In this document: positions 25,201-34,454 of the stretch, in pieces
Numbering within the stretch: position 1 is the stretch's first letter
How the letters are laid out: the number at the start of each line of letters is the position of its first letter
NCBI GenBank assembly: GCA_029194535.1
Contig: JARFXR010000001.1
Coordinates: forward strand, 1,062,721 to 1,126,720
Direction of reading: 5' to 3'
From: Nitrospira sp.
GTDB lineage: Bacteria; Nitrospirota; Nitrospiria; Nitrospirales; Nitrospiraceae
Length of the DNA stretch: 64,000 bases
Program-made: the position numbers and the translations under genes
The notes under the pieces: generated by a model
Database searches by the model: none
The model's input: the letters and a program-made list of their open reading frames with translations, nothing else
What the model was told of the DNA's origin: nothing

Positions 25201-26325
25201 CTAAGGTTCCACCGTCACGTCCACATAAGCCGGCAAACTATCTGCCCCTTTCTTATCCGTCACGCGCAGCCGGAAGCGGAAGAGTTTAGGCTCCGAGACA
25301 AACGGGGCGACGAACGACGCTTTTGGCATATTGAGGTCGAGGAGCGGGACTTTTGCCCCACGGACCTGACTCCAAGAATAGAAGAGCGCTTCTCCCTCGG
25401 GGTCGCGGCTGCTCAAGCCGTTCAATTCGATCTTGGCACCCGACTTGACGGTACGGTTCGCACCCGCATCGGCCACCGGCGGCTCGTTCGGTTCATCACC
25501 GACCGCGACGGTCACATCGAGCGAGGCTTCCTTGTCCCTGTTCTTCACCGTGAGCACGGTCTTGCCGTTCCCCACGATCTTGAGCATGCCGTCCTGCACC
25601 ACCCGGATGACCTTGTCGTTCGATGACTGATAGGTCGTGCCGCTGGTCGGCGTACTCAAGGGTCTGGTGATTCCGTCGGCGAACTCCCCCACGACCGGGA
25701 GTTCGAAGATTTTGCCGAGTACGTCCACCTGTCCATAGGTTGCCAATTGACCTTCTCGCCCGAGGAGCAGCGGCTTCTCGGTCTCAAAATCGATATTCTG
25801 AAGGGCTGCTCCCGGCTCGACAGTGACGATGATCTCATCGAAAACCGACCTCGTGCCAAGGCGTCCGCGCGAGATCTCGGCCACCGCCAGCAGCCGCATG
25901 GGACCGATCGCCTCAGGCGGGACCTTCAGCGCTCCTCCAAATGCGGGGTCCTGATCTCCTGTCGAGACGAGGACCGGTACCGCCACAACCGCGCCGCCGA
26001 CCACCGAATCCTTCTGAAGAAACTTGTCCACCGAGATCTTCGCCCCGGATTTCGAGGAACTCGAATCGAGCTCGTCTTGCTGCACCAACGTTTCATCTTG
26101 TTCTCGATACCAGTAGTAACGCACCTTGATGATGCCGATGTCGTTTCCCAGATCCACGTGGGCGACGATGGTCCGTCCCGCCGTCAATTTGGTTCCTTCC
26201 GCCGGCTCCCTGATCTTGAAGGCATGGACCGGGTCTGTCGCGAAGATGAAGGCGAGGGCTGCCACGACTGTGAGGGGGACGGGCCGGATCCTGTCGCGGC
26301 CGGCGGTCGGCGATTCAGGTTTCAT
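25201..26325 (-). CDS. secreted protein with Ig-like and PKD/REJ-like domains
   Basis: 374 residues from ATG 26325, chosen over an upstream in-frame start because a signal peptide (PLTVVAALAFIFATDPVHA) begins properly from here. The mature part is all beta: an N-terminal domain starting FKIREPAEGTKLTAG, a middle segment with SSNDKVIRVVQDG and GNGKTVLTV resembling bacterial Ig-like (BIG2) repeats, and a C-terminal PKD-type domain (PPVADAGANRTVKSGAK, then GLSSRDPEGE). Such proteins bind surfaces or other proteins outside the cell. It starts two bases after the stop codon of the KimA-like gene, so the two are co-transcribed; whether they act together is unknown. Confidence 0.78.
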   Translation of the reverse strand: MKPESPTAGRDRIRPVPLTVVAALAFIFATDPVHAFKIREPAEGTKLTAGRTIVAHVDLGNDIGIIKVRYYWYREQDETLVQQDELDSSSSKSGAKISVDKFLQKDSVVGGAVVAVPVLVSTGDQDPAFGGALKVPPEAIGPMRLLAVAEISRGRLGTRSVFDEIIVTVEPGAALQNIDFETEKPLLLGREGQLATYGQVDVLGKIFELPVVGEFADGITRPLSTPTSGTTYQSSNDKVIRVVQDGMLKIVGNGKTVLTVKNRDKEASLDVTVAVGDEPNEPPVADAGANRTVKSGAKIELNGLSSRDPEGEALFYSWSQVRGAKVPLLDLNMPKASFVAPFVSEPKLFRFRLRVTDKKGADSLPAYVDVTVEP

Positions 26326-26327
26326 GG

Positions 26328-28154
26328 TCACCTCGTCAGGTGAAAGGGCACGTCGGTCAAGATGACGCGGTCTCTGAACAGAAGCGAGGCTTTGAGCAGT
26401 AGCGCCCGCTGATTGTGCAGGATGTTCTGCCACCAGCGGGCAGGAAGAATCTCCGGCAACACCACGGTAATCCAACAGTCGGGATCTTTGTCAAGATTCT
26501 CTTCGACATAGTCCAGAAGCGCGCGGAGAATCGACCGATAGGGCGACGGCAGGACGACCAGCGGCACGCCGCATCCCCACTGGGCCCATTTGATTTCCAC
26601 GAGAGCCGTCTCCTCCTTATCGACATCGATCAAGACGGCGCGGACTTCACCGCCCCGGCTCCTGGCATAGTCGACTGCGCGGACCACAGCCTTGTTCACC
26701 GCGCCGATGGGAATCAGGACAAGGTTGCGGCGCGGCCGAGGCGGCCGTGCGTCGCGGGACAACATCACCTGGTCGGCCACGGCTTGGTAATGGGAGCGTA
26801 TGCCCCGAAACATCATGATCAGCAGGGCCACGAGGAGAAAGACGATCCATGCGCCTTGTATGAACTTTGTGCTGGCGATGATGACCGTGGCGATGCCTGT
26901 CGCAACTGCGCCGACCCCGTTGACGATCAATTTCTTGCGCCAGTGGTGGCCCTTCTTGATCAGCCATCGCCGGACCATACCGGCTTGAGAAAGGGTGAAG
27001 GATACGAACACCCCGATGGCATACAGGGGGATCAGCGCGTGAGTGTCACCCTGAAAGATCACGAGCAGGAGGCACGCGAAGAATCCCAGGATGATGATCC
27101 CGTTGGAGAAGACCAAGCGATCGCCGAAGGTTGCCATCTGATGGGGCATGAAGCCGTCCCGCGCCAGGATTGAAGATAAATGAGGAAACCCGGCAAACGC
27201 GCTGTTGGCGGCCAACACCAAGAGCAGCATGGTACCGACTTGAATGGTGTAATAGATCACTCCCGTGCCGAATGTCAGACGAGCGAGTTGCGAGACGACC
27301 GTTTCGTGATCATTCGCCGTGATGCCGTAATGGTAGGCCAGCCAGCTGATACCTATGAAGAGCGACGCCAGAATGCCCGACATCCACACCATGGTCGTCG
27401 CGGCATTCTTCGATTCAGGATGCCGGAAGGCTTTGACTCCGTTCGAGATCACCTCCATTCCGGTGACCGCTGCGCAGCCTGCGGCAAAGGAGCGCAGGAT
27501 TAGAAAGACGGTGAGATTCTCAAGGCTACCCCCGCTGGTCGTGGGGGTCGAGCCGGACAATCTGGAGGGATCTGAGCCGGCCAAGGATTGGATGGTGCCG
27601 ATGAGTACCAAGAGTCCCAAGGCCCCGATGGCGGAATAGGTCGGGACGGCAAAGAACTTGCCCGACTCTCGCACTCCTCTGAGATTCACCACCACGATGA
27701 ACAGGATCGCCGTTAGTCCCAGAGCGGCGCGATGGGCATACAGGCTTGGAATCGCAGACGTGATAGCGGCGACACCGGCTGCCACGCTGACCGCGACTGT
27801 CAGTACGTAGTCGATCATGAGGGCTGCGGCGGCGATCAGGGCGGGCATATCACCGAGATTGGATCGAGCGACGATGTAGGCGCCGCCTCCCTCGGGATAT
27901 TCATAGATAATCTGACGATAGGAAATCGTGAGCACGATCACGAGGAACAGAATTGCGAGACTGACGGGGATGGACCAGACCAGTGCGGCGGAACCGGCAA
28001 GAATCAGGACCAACAGAATTTCCTCCGTCGCATAGGCGACGGAGGAAATCGCGTTGGAGGAGAAGACCGCTAGGGCGATAGTCTTGGAAAGACGCTCGTG
28101 AGCGGCCTGAGCTGTCTTGAGCGGATCACCCACCAACCAACGTTTGAGAATCAT
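26328..28154 (-). CDS. kimA: KimA-like high-affinity potassium importer (APC/KUP superfamily)
   Basis: 608 residues, the length of Bacillus KimA (607). About 12 membrane helices follow the N-terminal cytoplasmic KTAQAAHERLSKTIALAVFS and ISSVAYATEEILLVL; SYRQIIYEYPEGGGAYIVA and the late LIPLYAIGVFVSFTLSQAG are shared with KimA as I recall it. The C-terminal cytoplasmic part is a universal-stress-like domain ending HNQRALLLKASLLFRDR, very close to the end of KimA. KimA brings in K+ with H+ and in Bacillus is controlled by c-di-AMP, at the protein and by a riboswitch. No such riboswitch was seen upstream here. A broader APC amino-acid permease is the alternative call. Confidence 0.8.
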   Translation of the reverse strand: MILKRWLVGDPLKTAQAAHERLSKTIALAVFSSNAISSVAYATEEILLVLILAGSAALVWSIPVSLAILFLVIVLTISYRQIIYEYPEGGGAYIVARSNLGDMPALIAAAALMIDYVLTVAVSVAAGVAAITSAIPSLYAHRAALGLTAILFIVVVNLRGVRESGKFFAVPTYSAIGALGLLVLIGTIQSLAGSDPSRLSGSTPTTSGGSLENLTVFLILRSFAAGCAAVTGMEVISNGVKAFRHPESKNAATTMVWMSGILASLFIGISWLAYHYGITANDHETVVSQLARLTFGTGVIYYTIQVGTMLLLVLAANSAFAGFPHLSSILARDGFMPHQMATFGDRLVFSNGIIILGFFACLLLVIFQGDTHALIPLYAIGVFVSFTLSQAGMVRRWLIKKGHHWRKKLIVNGVGAVATGIATVIIASTKFIQGAWIVFLLVALLIMMFRGIRSHYQAVADQVMLSRDARPPRPRRNLVLIPIGAVNKAVVRAVDYARSRGGEVRAVLIDVDKEETALVEIKWAQWGCGVPLVVLPSPYRSILRALLDYVEENLDKDPDCWITVVLPEILPARWWQNILHNQRALLLKASLLFRDRVILTDVPFHLTR

Positions 28155-28478
28155 GGAGTGATTATCTCATAAACGCAGAGCCGGGCGAAGGAAACCATCA
28201 TCGGGGCGCGAGCACTCGTGTATCGCCGCGGCGGACTCGCCACATGTCACCAAAGTCGTCTTGACAGAAAGAAGATCGACCGTCACGTGCGACGATTCAT
28301 GTGAAAAATGCAGGGGTTGACAGAGATTATCAAGTTCAGTACATTTCGCTATCAATAGCGGTCATACGATACGATTATCGCGAAATTGAATCTGGTTTGA
28401 TTGTGACACGCAGGTTTGGTTCTTCCTCAATGAGTTCCCCGTTTTGCATCACTCATTCAACACCAAGGAGGCCGGTCC
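28155..28478. other. intergenic region between kimA and the multicopper oxidase, 324 bp
   Basis: Divergent promoter region. The signals seen are the promoter at 28317-28345 for the multicopper oxidase gene and a second bare TTGACA at 28261. AT-rich for this genome between 28300 and 28420. No gene recognised. Confidence 0.5.
28317..28345 (+). promoter_or_regulatory. sigma-70-type promoter of the multicopper oxidase gene
   Basis: Perfect -35 TTGACA (28317-28322), 17-base spacer, and TACATT (28340-28345) as -10. Transcription would start near 28352, giving a leader of about 127 bases to the ATG at 28479, which is preceded by AAGGAGG. Confidence 0.6.
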
Positions 28479-31400
28479 ATGTTTCCTCATCAACAAGAGG
28501 TTCGTGTTCCTACCCGCATTCTCGGCGCAATGGCAGCCGCGACCCTACTCTGGGTCCCGCTCGCGTCCGCTGAGAGTTCCCCGTCGCACGTCGCGATGAA
28601 TCATCAGCTTCCCGCGTGGGCGGAGCAGCTGAAGGGACAGACCATTGTCGAAGACACGATGTCCGGGAAGGGAGATCGGGCCGCAATGGTCGAGCAGCAG
28701 CATCAGCGCGTCATGGAACATCTGGCTCAAGACCCGCAGATTCAGGGGATCAACACGGGCATGTACAATACCACGTCCATGATGCACCAGTATGGAGCCG
28801 GTGGTCAGGACATGCTCCTGGTTTCCGATCCACGAGTGGAGCCGGTTTCTACGACCGGAGGTGGAAAGTGTCCCGCGACTGCGCCGGTCAAGCAGTATAA
28901 CGTGTCAGCGATCAACGTCGAGATTACGCTCAACCAATGGCTCGATTTTTATCCTGGGTATATGTATGTCCTGGAGGAGAATCTCGACAAGGTCCGGGCG
29001 GAAGAGAACAAGAACAAAGAAGCTCGTGAAAAGGAGGGCTTCGATCCGGGCGCCGTCATTCCTGGCGTGCAGGCGCAATGGATTCAACCGCTCGTCATTC
29101 GCGGCAATCAGGGCGACTGTGTCAAGATCAAGTTGGCCAACAAGCTGGAAGAGGGAGGGGGGCCGGTCAGCCTGCACATTCACGGATCCAGCATGGTCGT
29201 GAGCGCCACGGGTGCCGCGGCGACGACGACCAATCCCGACACGATCGTCGATGAAAAGAAGAGCGTCGATTTTGAGTGGTATATCCATCCCAGCACACAG
29301 GAAGGCGTCCGCCAGTTCCATACCTTCAGCCAGGATCGCGAATTGACCGTCATGGGCATGTTCGGCGCATTCGTGGTCGAGCCGAGAGGATCGAACTACC
29401 TCGAGGCGCTGGGCTCCGGAGACGCGACGCCTGCCAACAGCGGTTGGCAGGTCATGATCCAAAACGGCACCGGGCCGGACTTCCGCGAGTTCGTGCTGAT
29501 CTACCACGAGGTCGGTGACGAGGCGTTTCGGCCGGTCAACAAGAAGGGCGACTTCCTTCCTCAGCGCGACCCCTTGACCGACGCCTACCGTCCGGGCGGT
29601 CGGGCGATCAACTATCGCAGCGAGCCCTTCGGCATCAACAACATGCATGTGCAGCACGAATATTTTGGTTTCGAAGACGAGTCCATGGGGTATAGCTCCT
29701 ACACTTTCGGCGATCCATCCCCGACGATTCCCCGCTCCTATATGGGCGATCCCGCGAAGTTCCGGCTGGTCCACGGCGGTTCGGAGGTGTTCCATAGCCA
29801 CCACCCGCACGGAGGAACGATTCGGTGGCCGCGCAGCCCGCGGGCGATCGACGATATGAATCTTTGGGCCACGGCCGTCAACGGACCGGTCAAGTATCCG
29901 GTGATCCGCCATAAGACCGATCGCGTCGATGTCGAAGTCATCGGCCCGTCAGAGGCTCTTGACCTGGAGACGGAGTGCGGATCAGGGCTCTGCCAGCAGC
30001 TCGCCGGCGACTTCCTCTTCCATTGTCACGTGGCACATCATTATGTGGCAGGGATGTGGGGTTACTGGCGTGTGTACAACACGATCCAGCAGGGGGATTT
30101 GCGCAACGATGTCATGCCGGATTTGCGCGAACTCCCCGATCGCAAGGGCCGCATCAAGACTCCGATCTCGTCCGACAAGCTCATCGGCCAGACCGTCGAT
30201 TGGTTCGGCAGTCAGTTCAAGATCGTGGACAAGGGGAAGAGCAACTGGAAGGGGAATCCGGCCACGATTACGATCAAGGATTGGGTTGAAATGCAGCTCC
30301 CCACGGCCGGGAAGCCCGGGCACAAGGATGACGAGAAGGGCCAGATCGTCTCCTACGATGCGACCGTGCTCGATTGGATCTGGGAAGGCACTCGTGCCAT
30401 GAGCGAAAAGGAGAGCACGACCGATAACCCAAAGTATAAATCCACCCATCCCGGCAAGCGGCATCCGATCATGTTCGAACCGCTGACGGGAAAAGTGGCG
30501 TGGCCCCATCTGACCCCCCATTTCGGCAAGCGCGTCATGTTCTCGCCGAACCATGTCGGGGCGCCCTGGTTGGAGATGATCCGCCGGGATGCCGGCGGCG
30601 ATGAAAGTGTCGATCAAGCGGTGCCGGGTGAAAATGGCAACTGGAGTCTCTGTCCGGTCAACGCTGGACGCAAGAACTACAACGTCCATTTCATTAAGCT
30701 GCCCATCAAGATCGCCAAGGCTCAGGGGAAGGAGCCGCCGGTCGTGGATCCGAACGGGTTGATCTACGTGCTCCACGAAGAAGAAGCGGCAATCAGGGCG
30801 AACGACGACTTGAAGTATCCGCTGGTCGTTCGCGGCAACATCTACGATTGCGTGGACTGGACGTTGACCAGCGAGTGGGACGACGACGACTACACGAATT
30901 TCCAGTCCTCGAAGATCAATACTCACTGGCACTTTCTGCAGTTCGACAACCAGGCATCGGACGGCGTGATCACGGGCTTCTCCTATGAACAGTCCGTGCG
31001 CCCGTTCACGATGCTGGAAAAGAAAAACGCCAAGGGCCTTCCGGCCCCGATGAACACCGTGTTATCGGCCGCCGCCAAAAAGGGGACGACCACCCTCACG
31101 GTGAAGAATGCTAAGCAGTACCATGTGGGCATTCTGATTCTCGTGGGCGCCGACAATGTGAAAGGCAACGAGGTTTCCCGCATCAAGGCCATCAACGGCA
31201 ACACCATTACGCTGGCCAAGGGACTCAAGAACGATCATCCGGCGAACGATATCGTGACGGTGGAATTCGTCCGGCAGCGGTTCTGGGTCGATGCGGACGT
31301 GGGGACCGTGTTCTGGCATGATCACGCGTTCGGCGCGACCACGTGGCCGCACGGCGGATTCGGCACGTTTATCGCCGAGCCGGTCGGCTCGACGTATCAC

Positions 31401-33323
31401 GATCCCAAGACCGGGAAGCTTGTCTGGAGCGGCCCGATTGCCGACATCCATACCAACGAGCCGGTGGGACACGGTGTGAATAACAGCTTCCGTGAACTGA
31501 TGGTGCAAGTGCACGATACGGTGCCGCATACCGTGAACATCGTGACGGCGGGCAATCCGCCGGGTCAGCCGGTCGAAGTAGCGCTGGAGGCGGGCAAGAC
31601 CGTCTCGTTCATGATGCCGGAGAAACTGTACATGACGCCGATGCCGTTCCTGAACGGCGGAACCCACACCACGGGAAGCGGCTTGAACTTCCGTGCGGGT
31701 CCGATCGCTCAGCGGTTGGCGACCAACCCCGATGTGTCGCAGGCGTTCAACAGCCAGATTCACGGGGATCCGTATACGCCGCTGCTGCGCGCCTATACGG
31801 GAGATACGATGGTGTTCAGGCTGTTGCATACGCTCATGAACGAGACGATGACCTGGACCCTCTCCGGTCACACCTTCTGGTCGGAGCGTTATGCGTCGGA
31901 TGCGAACCGTAAGAACTCGATCCATATCGGGATCGCCGAGCGGTACGACCTGGTCGTGCCGGAAGCGGGTGGCCCGCGGCACCTGGCCGGAGACTACATT
32001 CACTTTAACGGCCGGTCCTCGAAGTTCTCCGAAGGCGGTTGGGGCATCATTCGCGTGTACGACAAGGAGCAGGCTGATCTGAAGAAACTGCCGGCCGGCT
32101 TCTCGGTCAAGGGCGAGATTCCGAAGGCGTTACCGGTTTGCCCGGCCGATGCGCCGGTCAAGACGTTCAACGTCGTGGCGATGGATTATCCGTCCATGAA
32201 ATTCAACGCGAAGGCGCCCGAGTCGATCGAGGTAGACTTCGAGCGAAAGATTCAGATCACCAATCCCGAGGCTAAGATCTATGCCTTGGAGGAAGATGTC
32301 GCCAAGGTGTCCGGAGAAGCGCAACCGATGCCGCTGACGCTCCGCGTCAATGTCGGCGATTGCGTGAAGGTCAATCTGAAGAACAAGATGAAGGGCAGCA
32401 AGGCGTCTTTCTCGGCCATCGGGTTGGTCTTTGACCCGAAGGATTCGATGGGCGCCAATGTCGGCAACAACCCCGGCGATCAGACGATCGCCGCCGGCGG
32501 AGAGCGGACCTACACCTACTACGCGGATCCGTTCAACGGCGAGACCACGTCCCTGGTCTGGGACTGGGGCAACGTTATGACCAATCCTCGCAACGGTCTG
32601 TTCGGGGCGATCGTAGTCGGTCCGAAGGGTTCCAAGTATCGGGATCCCAAGACCGGCGCCGATCTGACGAACAAGAATGCCTGGGCGGCGGACGTGATCA
32701 TTGATCGTACCGTGCCGGGCAATGAGATGAGGGCAAACTATCGCGACGTCGCCCTGTTCTTCCAGGACGAAGACAACATCATCGGCACGAGCTTTATGCC
32801 GTATGTGCAGAACGTTGCGGGCCTCACGGGCATCAACTATCGGTCGGAGCCCTATAAGTATCGCGAGGAGCAAGGCTGTTCCCTGGGCAAGGTCTTCCAG
32901 CCCTGCAAAGTGGACAAGCCGGAAGATCCTGCGACTCCGATCATCGAGTCACATGCCGGAGATCCTGTTCGGATCCATGTCATCGGAGCCAATAACGAAC
33001 AGAACGGCATGTTCAGCATCGAGAAACATGAATGGCCGATTGAGCCCTTCATGCGGGGCGCCGACCAAATCAGCGTGGTCGAGTTCTCCGGTTCGGAAGT
33101 GCTGGATGCGTTCGTGTCGTCGGCGGGCGGACCCTATCGCCTGCCCGGGGACTACGTGTACAGCAACCAACGGTTGCCGTACTCCCAGTCCGGTCAGTGG
33201 GGCTACCTCCGCGTGTTGCCGTCCGGCGACCAGAGGTTGTTGCCGTTGGCCGGTGCCGGTGCCGGGATGAAGAGTGCATCGCTGGAACAGGCAGCGCACG
33301 CCATTCCGGTCGCGACGAAATAA
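28479..33323 (+). CDS. giant multicopper-oxidase-like protein, three tandem units
   Basis: 1614 residues, exported (signal peptide to about residue 30). It consists of three units of paired cupredoxin domains. Unit 1 keeps copper ligands: HIH (233-235), a His-rich HSHHPH (439-444) and HCHVAHH (His515, Cys516, His517, His521) with Met526, a full type 1 site. Unit 2 keeps HWH (816-818) and HDH (947-949), but its closing segment near 1171 reads GDYIHFNGRSSKF instead of GDFLFHCHVAHH, so the type 1 Cys is gone. Unit 3 closes with GDYVYSNQRLPYSQ near 1557 and lacks nearly all ligands. Likely a periplasmic or surface oxidase of metals or small molecules; the substrate is unknown. Has its own promoter and is ended by two hairpins. 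Confidence 0.88.
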   Translation: MFPHQQEVRVPTRILGAMAAATLLWVPLASAESSPSHVAMNHQLPAWAEQLKGQTIVEDTMSGKGDRAAMVEQQHQRVMEHLAQDPQIQGINTGMYNTTSMMHQYGAGGQDMLLVSDPRVEPVSTTGGGKCPATAPVKQYNVSAINVEITLNQWLDFYPGYMYVLEENLDKVRAEENKNKEAREKEGFDPGAVIPGVQAQWIQPLVIRGNQGDCVKIKLANKLEEGGGPVSLHIHGSSMVVSATGAAATTTNPDTIVDEKKSVDFEWYIHPSTQEGVRQFHTFSQDRELTVMGMFGAFVVEPRGSNYLEALGSGDATPANSGWQVMIQNGTGPDFREFVLIYHEVGDEAFRPVNKKGDFLPQRDPLTDAYRPGGRAINYRSEPFGINNMHVQHEYFGFEDESMGYSSYTFGDPSPTIPRSYMGDPAKFRLVHGGSEVFHSHHPHGGTIRWPRSPRAIDDMNLWATAVNGPVKYPVIRHKTDRVDVEVIGPSEALDLETECGSGLCQQLAGDFLFHCHVAHHYVAGMWGYWRVYNTIQQGDLRNDVMPDLRELPDRKGRIKTPISSDKLIGQTVDWFGSQFKIVDKGKSNWKGNPATITIKDWVEMQLPTAGKPGHKDDEKGQIVSYDATVLDWIWEGTRAMSEKESTTDNPKYKSTHPGKRHPIMFEPLTGKVAWPHLTPHFGKRVMFSPNHVGAPWLEMIRRDAGGDESVDQAVPGENGNWSLCPVNAGRKNYNVHFIKLPIKIAKAQGKEPPVVDPNGLIYVLHEEEAAIRANDDLKYPLVVRGNIYDCVDWTLTSEWDDDDYTNFQSSKINTHWHFLQFDNQASDGVITGFSYEQSVRPFTMLEKKNAKGLPAPMNTVLSAAAKKGTTTLTVKNAKQYHVGILILVGADNVKGNEVSRIKAINGNTITLAKGLKNDHPANDIVTVEFVRQRFWVDADVGTVFWHDHAFGATTWPHGGFGTFIAEPVGSTYHDPKTGKLVWSGPIADIHTNEPVGHGVNNSFRELMVQVHDTVPHTVNIVTAGNPPGQPVEVALEAGKTVSFMMPEKLYMTPMPFLNGGTHTTGSGLNFRAGPIAQRLATNPDVSQAFNSQIHGDPYTPLLRAYTGDTMVFRLLHTLMNETMTWTLSGHTFWSERYASDANRKNSIHIGIAERYDLVVPEAGGPRHLAGDYIHFNGRSSKFSEGGWGIIRVYDKEQADLKKLPAGFSVKGEIPKALPVCPADAPVKTFNVVAMDYPSMKFNAKAPESIEVDFERKIQITNPEAKIYALEEDVAKVSGEAQPMPLTLRVNVGDCVKVNLKNKMKGSKASFSAIGLVFDPKDSMGANVGNNPGDQTIAAGGERTYTYYADPFNGETTSLVWDWGNVMTNPRNGLFGAIVVGPKGSKYRDPKTGADLTNKNAWAADVIIDRTVPGNEMRANYRDVALFFQDEDNIIGTSFMPYVQNVAGLTGINYRSEPYKYREEQGCSLGKVFQPCKVDKPEDPATPIIESHAGDPVRIHVIGANNEQNGMFSIEKHEWPIEPFMRGADQISVVEFSGSEVLDAFVSSAGGPYRLPGDYVYSNQRLPYSQSGQWGYLRVLPSGDQRLLPLAGAGAGMKSASLEQAAHAIPVATK

Positions 33324-33333
33324 GAACCGAATC

Positions 33334-33370
33334 CCACACGGGTCTTGCCTTTCAGGCAAGACCCGTGTGG
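33334..33370 (+). terminator. perfect 17-bp hairpin after the multicopper oxidase gene
   Basis: 33334-33350 pairs perfectly with 33354-33370 around loop TTC. It lies 11 bases after the stop codon but is followed by TTCAGTTCC rather than a T run, so it may be an mRNA 3'-end protector that works with the true terminator 25 bases further on. Confidence 0.7.
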
Positions 33371-33394
33371 TTCAGTTCCTCTGCAGTTGGATGT

Positions 33395-33427
33395 GGGGGA
33401 GGCTGTAGAGCCTCCCCCTTTTTCTTT
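33395..33427 (+). terminator. rho-independent terminator
   Basis: A 10-bp GC-rich stem (33395-33404 with 33409-33418), loop GTAG, then TTTTTCTTT. Second of two hairpins closing the multicopper oxidase transcript; the cupredoxin gene starts about 90 bases downstream. Confidence 0.88.
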
Positions 33428-33515
33428 GGTGAGGCCTTTTGGTACGATGGAAAAGTTGTTACCTGGCTCTCGCTGTATCATCAGCGTCAAAGGACTCATC
33501 TTTCTGGAGGCTGGA

Positions 33516-34427
33516 ATGAAACGGGTTGCGCTGCTAGGGCTCTGGTGGTGGCTGACGATCGGGGCCTCCTTCGCTTGGGCTTACGAAGAGGTGCCGGTCG
33601 TCGATGGAGGTACCGTCGCAGGGAAGATCCGGATTACCGCGGGGAAAGCCACGCCCAAGGGATTCAACTTGATCACATTTCCCGATCCCGTCTATTGCGG
33701 TCGGATTTCAACCGGAACGGGCTGGCGTATTCTGAAGGAATTTGATGTGGCGGCCGACGGAGGGCTCAAGGACGTTGTCGTGTGGCTGTCTGACGTCGCA
33801 AAGGGGAAACCGTTCAAGTTCGAACCTCAAACGATCGAGGCCAGAGATTGCCGGTTTCTCCCGTTTGTGACGGTGGTCCAGGATCGGGCGGATGTGATCA
33901 TCATGAACATGGATCCGGTGATGCACGATATCCAGGCCTACGAGACGTCTCATCTGGGTCCCCGTGTGCTGTTCAACACTCCGCTCCCCATGAATCCTCA
34001 TCATAAGCGCAAGGTTGGAGCCGATTCCCATGAGCATCTCGCCGGTGAACCGGTGAAGGAGACGATTCACATGACGAAAGGCCGGAAGTTTTTCGTCATG
34101 CAGTGCGGATTCCATGCGTACATGGAAAGCTGGGGGCTGGCCATCGAGAACCCCTATTATCACGTGACTGGAACAGACGGCACGTTTTCATTGGCCGACG
34201 TGCCGGCCGGGGAGTATGTGCTGACGGCATGGCATCCAGGCGTCGGGACCGTATTGGAGAAGAAGATCACAGTTTCCGCGAAGGAGACGGTGCAGGCCGA
34301 TTTTCTGTTCGAATCCCCCAAGGGACGGCGAAGCGCGCACGAAATCGAGGAGAACCCGCACTTCGGGCTGCAAGCGTTGGGGAAGGCGGTCGACATCCGG
34401 CCCACGCTTGAGCTGCAGGTCCCCTGA
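33516..34427 (+). CDS. secreted cupredoxin / carboxypeptidase-regulatory-like protein, copy A
   Basis: 303 residues from ATG 33516, behind CTGGAGG; the open frame reaches further upstream without a ribosome site. Signal peptide to about residue 24. A beta domain begins GGTVAGKIRITAG; a cupredoxin-type copper site follows with His137 (DPVMHDIQ) and CGFHAYM (Cys197, His200, Met203), spaced as in amicyanin; a carboxypeptidase-regulatory-like sandwich ends the protein (GTFSLADVPAGEYVLTAWHPG). It is a close paralog of the next gene and shares KGFNLITFPDP and YCGRIS with it. Probably a periplasmic copper electron carrier near the multicopper oxidase. Sometimes annotated as methylamine-utilisation-like. 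Confidence 0.8.
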   Translation: MKRVALLGLWWWLTIGASFAWAYEEVPVVDGGTVAGKIRITAGKATPKGFNLITFPDPVYCGRISTGTGWRILKEFDVAADGGLKDVVVWLSDVAKGKPFKFEPQTIEARDCRFLPFVTVVQDRADVIIMNMDPVMHDIQAYETSHLGPRVLFNTPLPMNPHHKRKVGADSHEHLAGEPVKETIHMTKGRKFFVMQCGFHAYMESWGLAIENPYYHVTGTDGTFSLADVPAGEYVLTAWHPGVGTVLEKKITVSAKETVQADFLFESPKGRRSAHEIEENPHFGLQALGKAVDIRPTLELQVP

Positions 34428-34454
34428 ATGATCGGACGCCAGGGAGAAAGGGGA

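Noticed and set aside
24560-25289. Open frames in the 24.7-25.2 kb gap
   Set aside because: No ribosome sites, no recognisable product and overlap with better-supported neighbours.
28155-28320. c-di-AMP riboswitch upstream of the KimA-like gene
   Set aside because: I looked for the conserved blocks on the minus strand and saw none; only a short leader with no clear fold.
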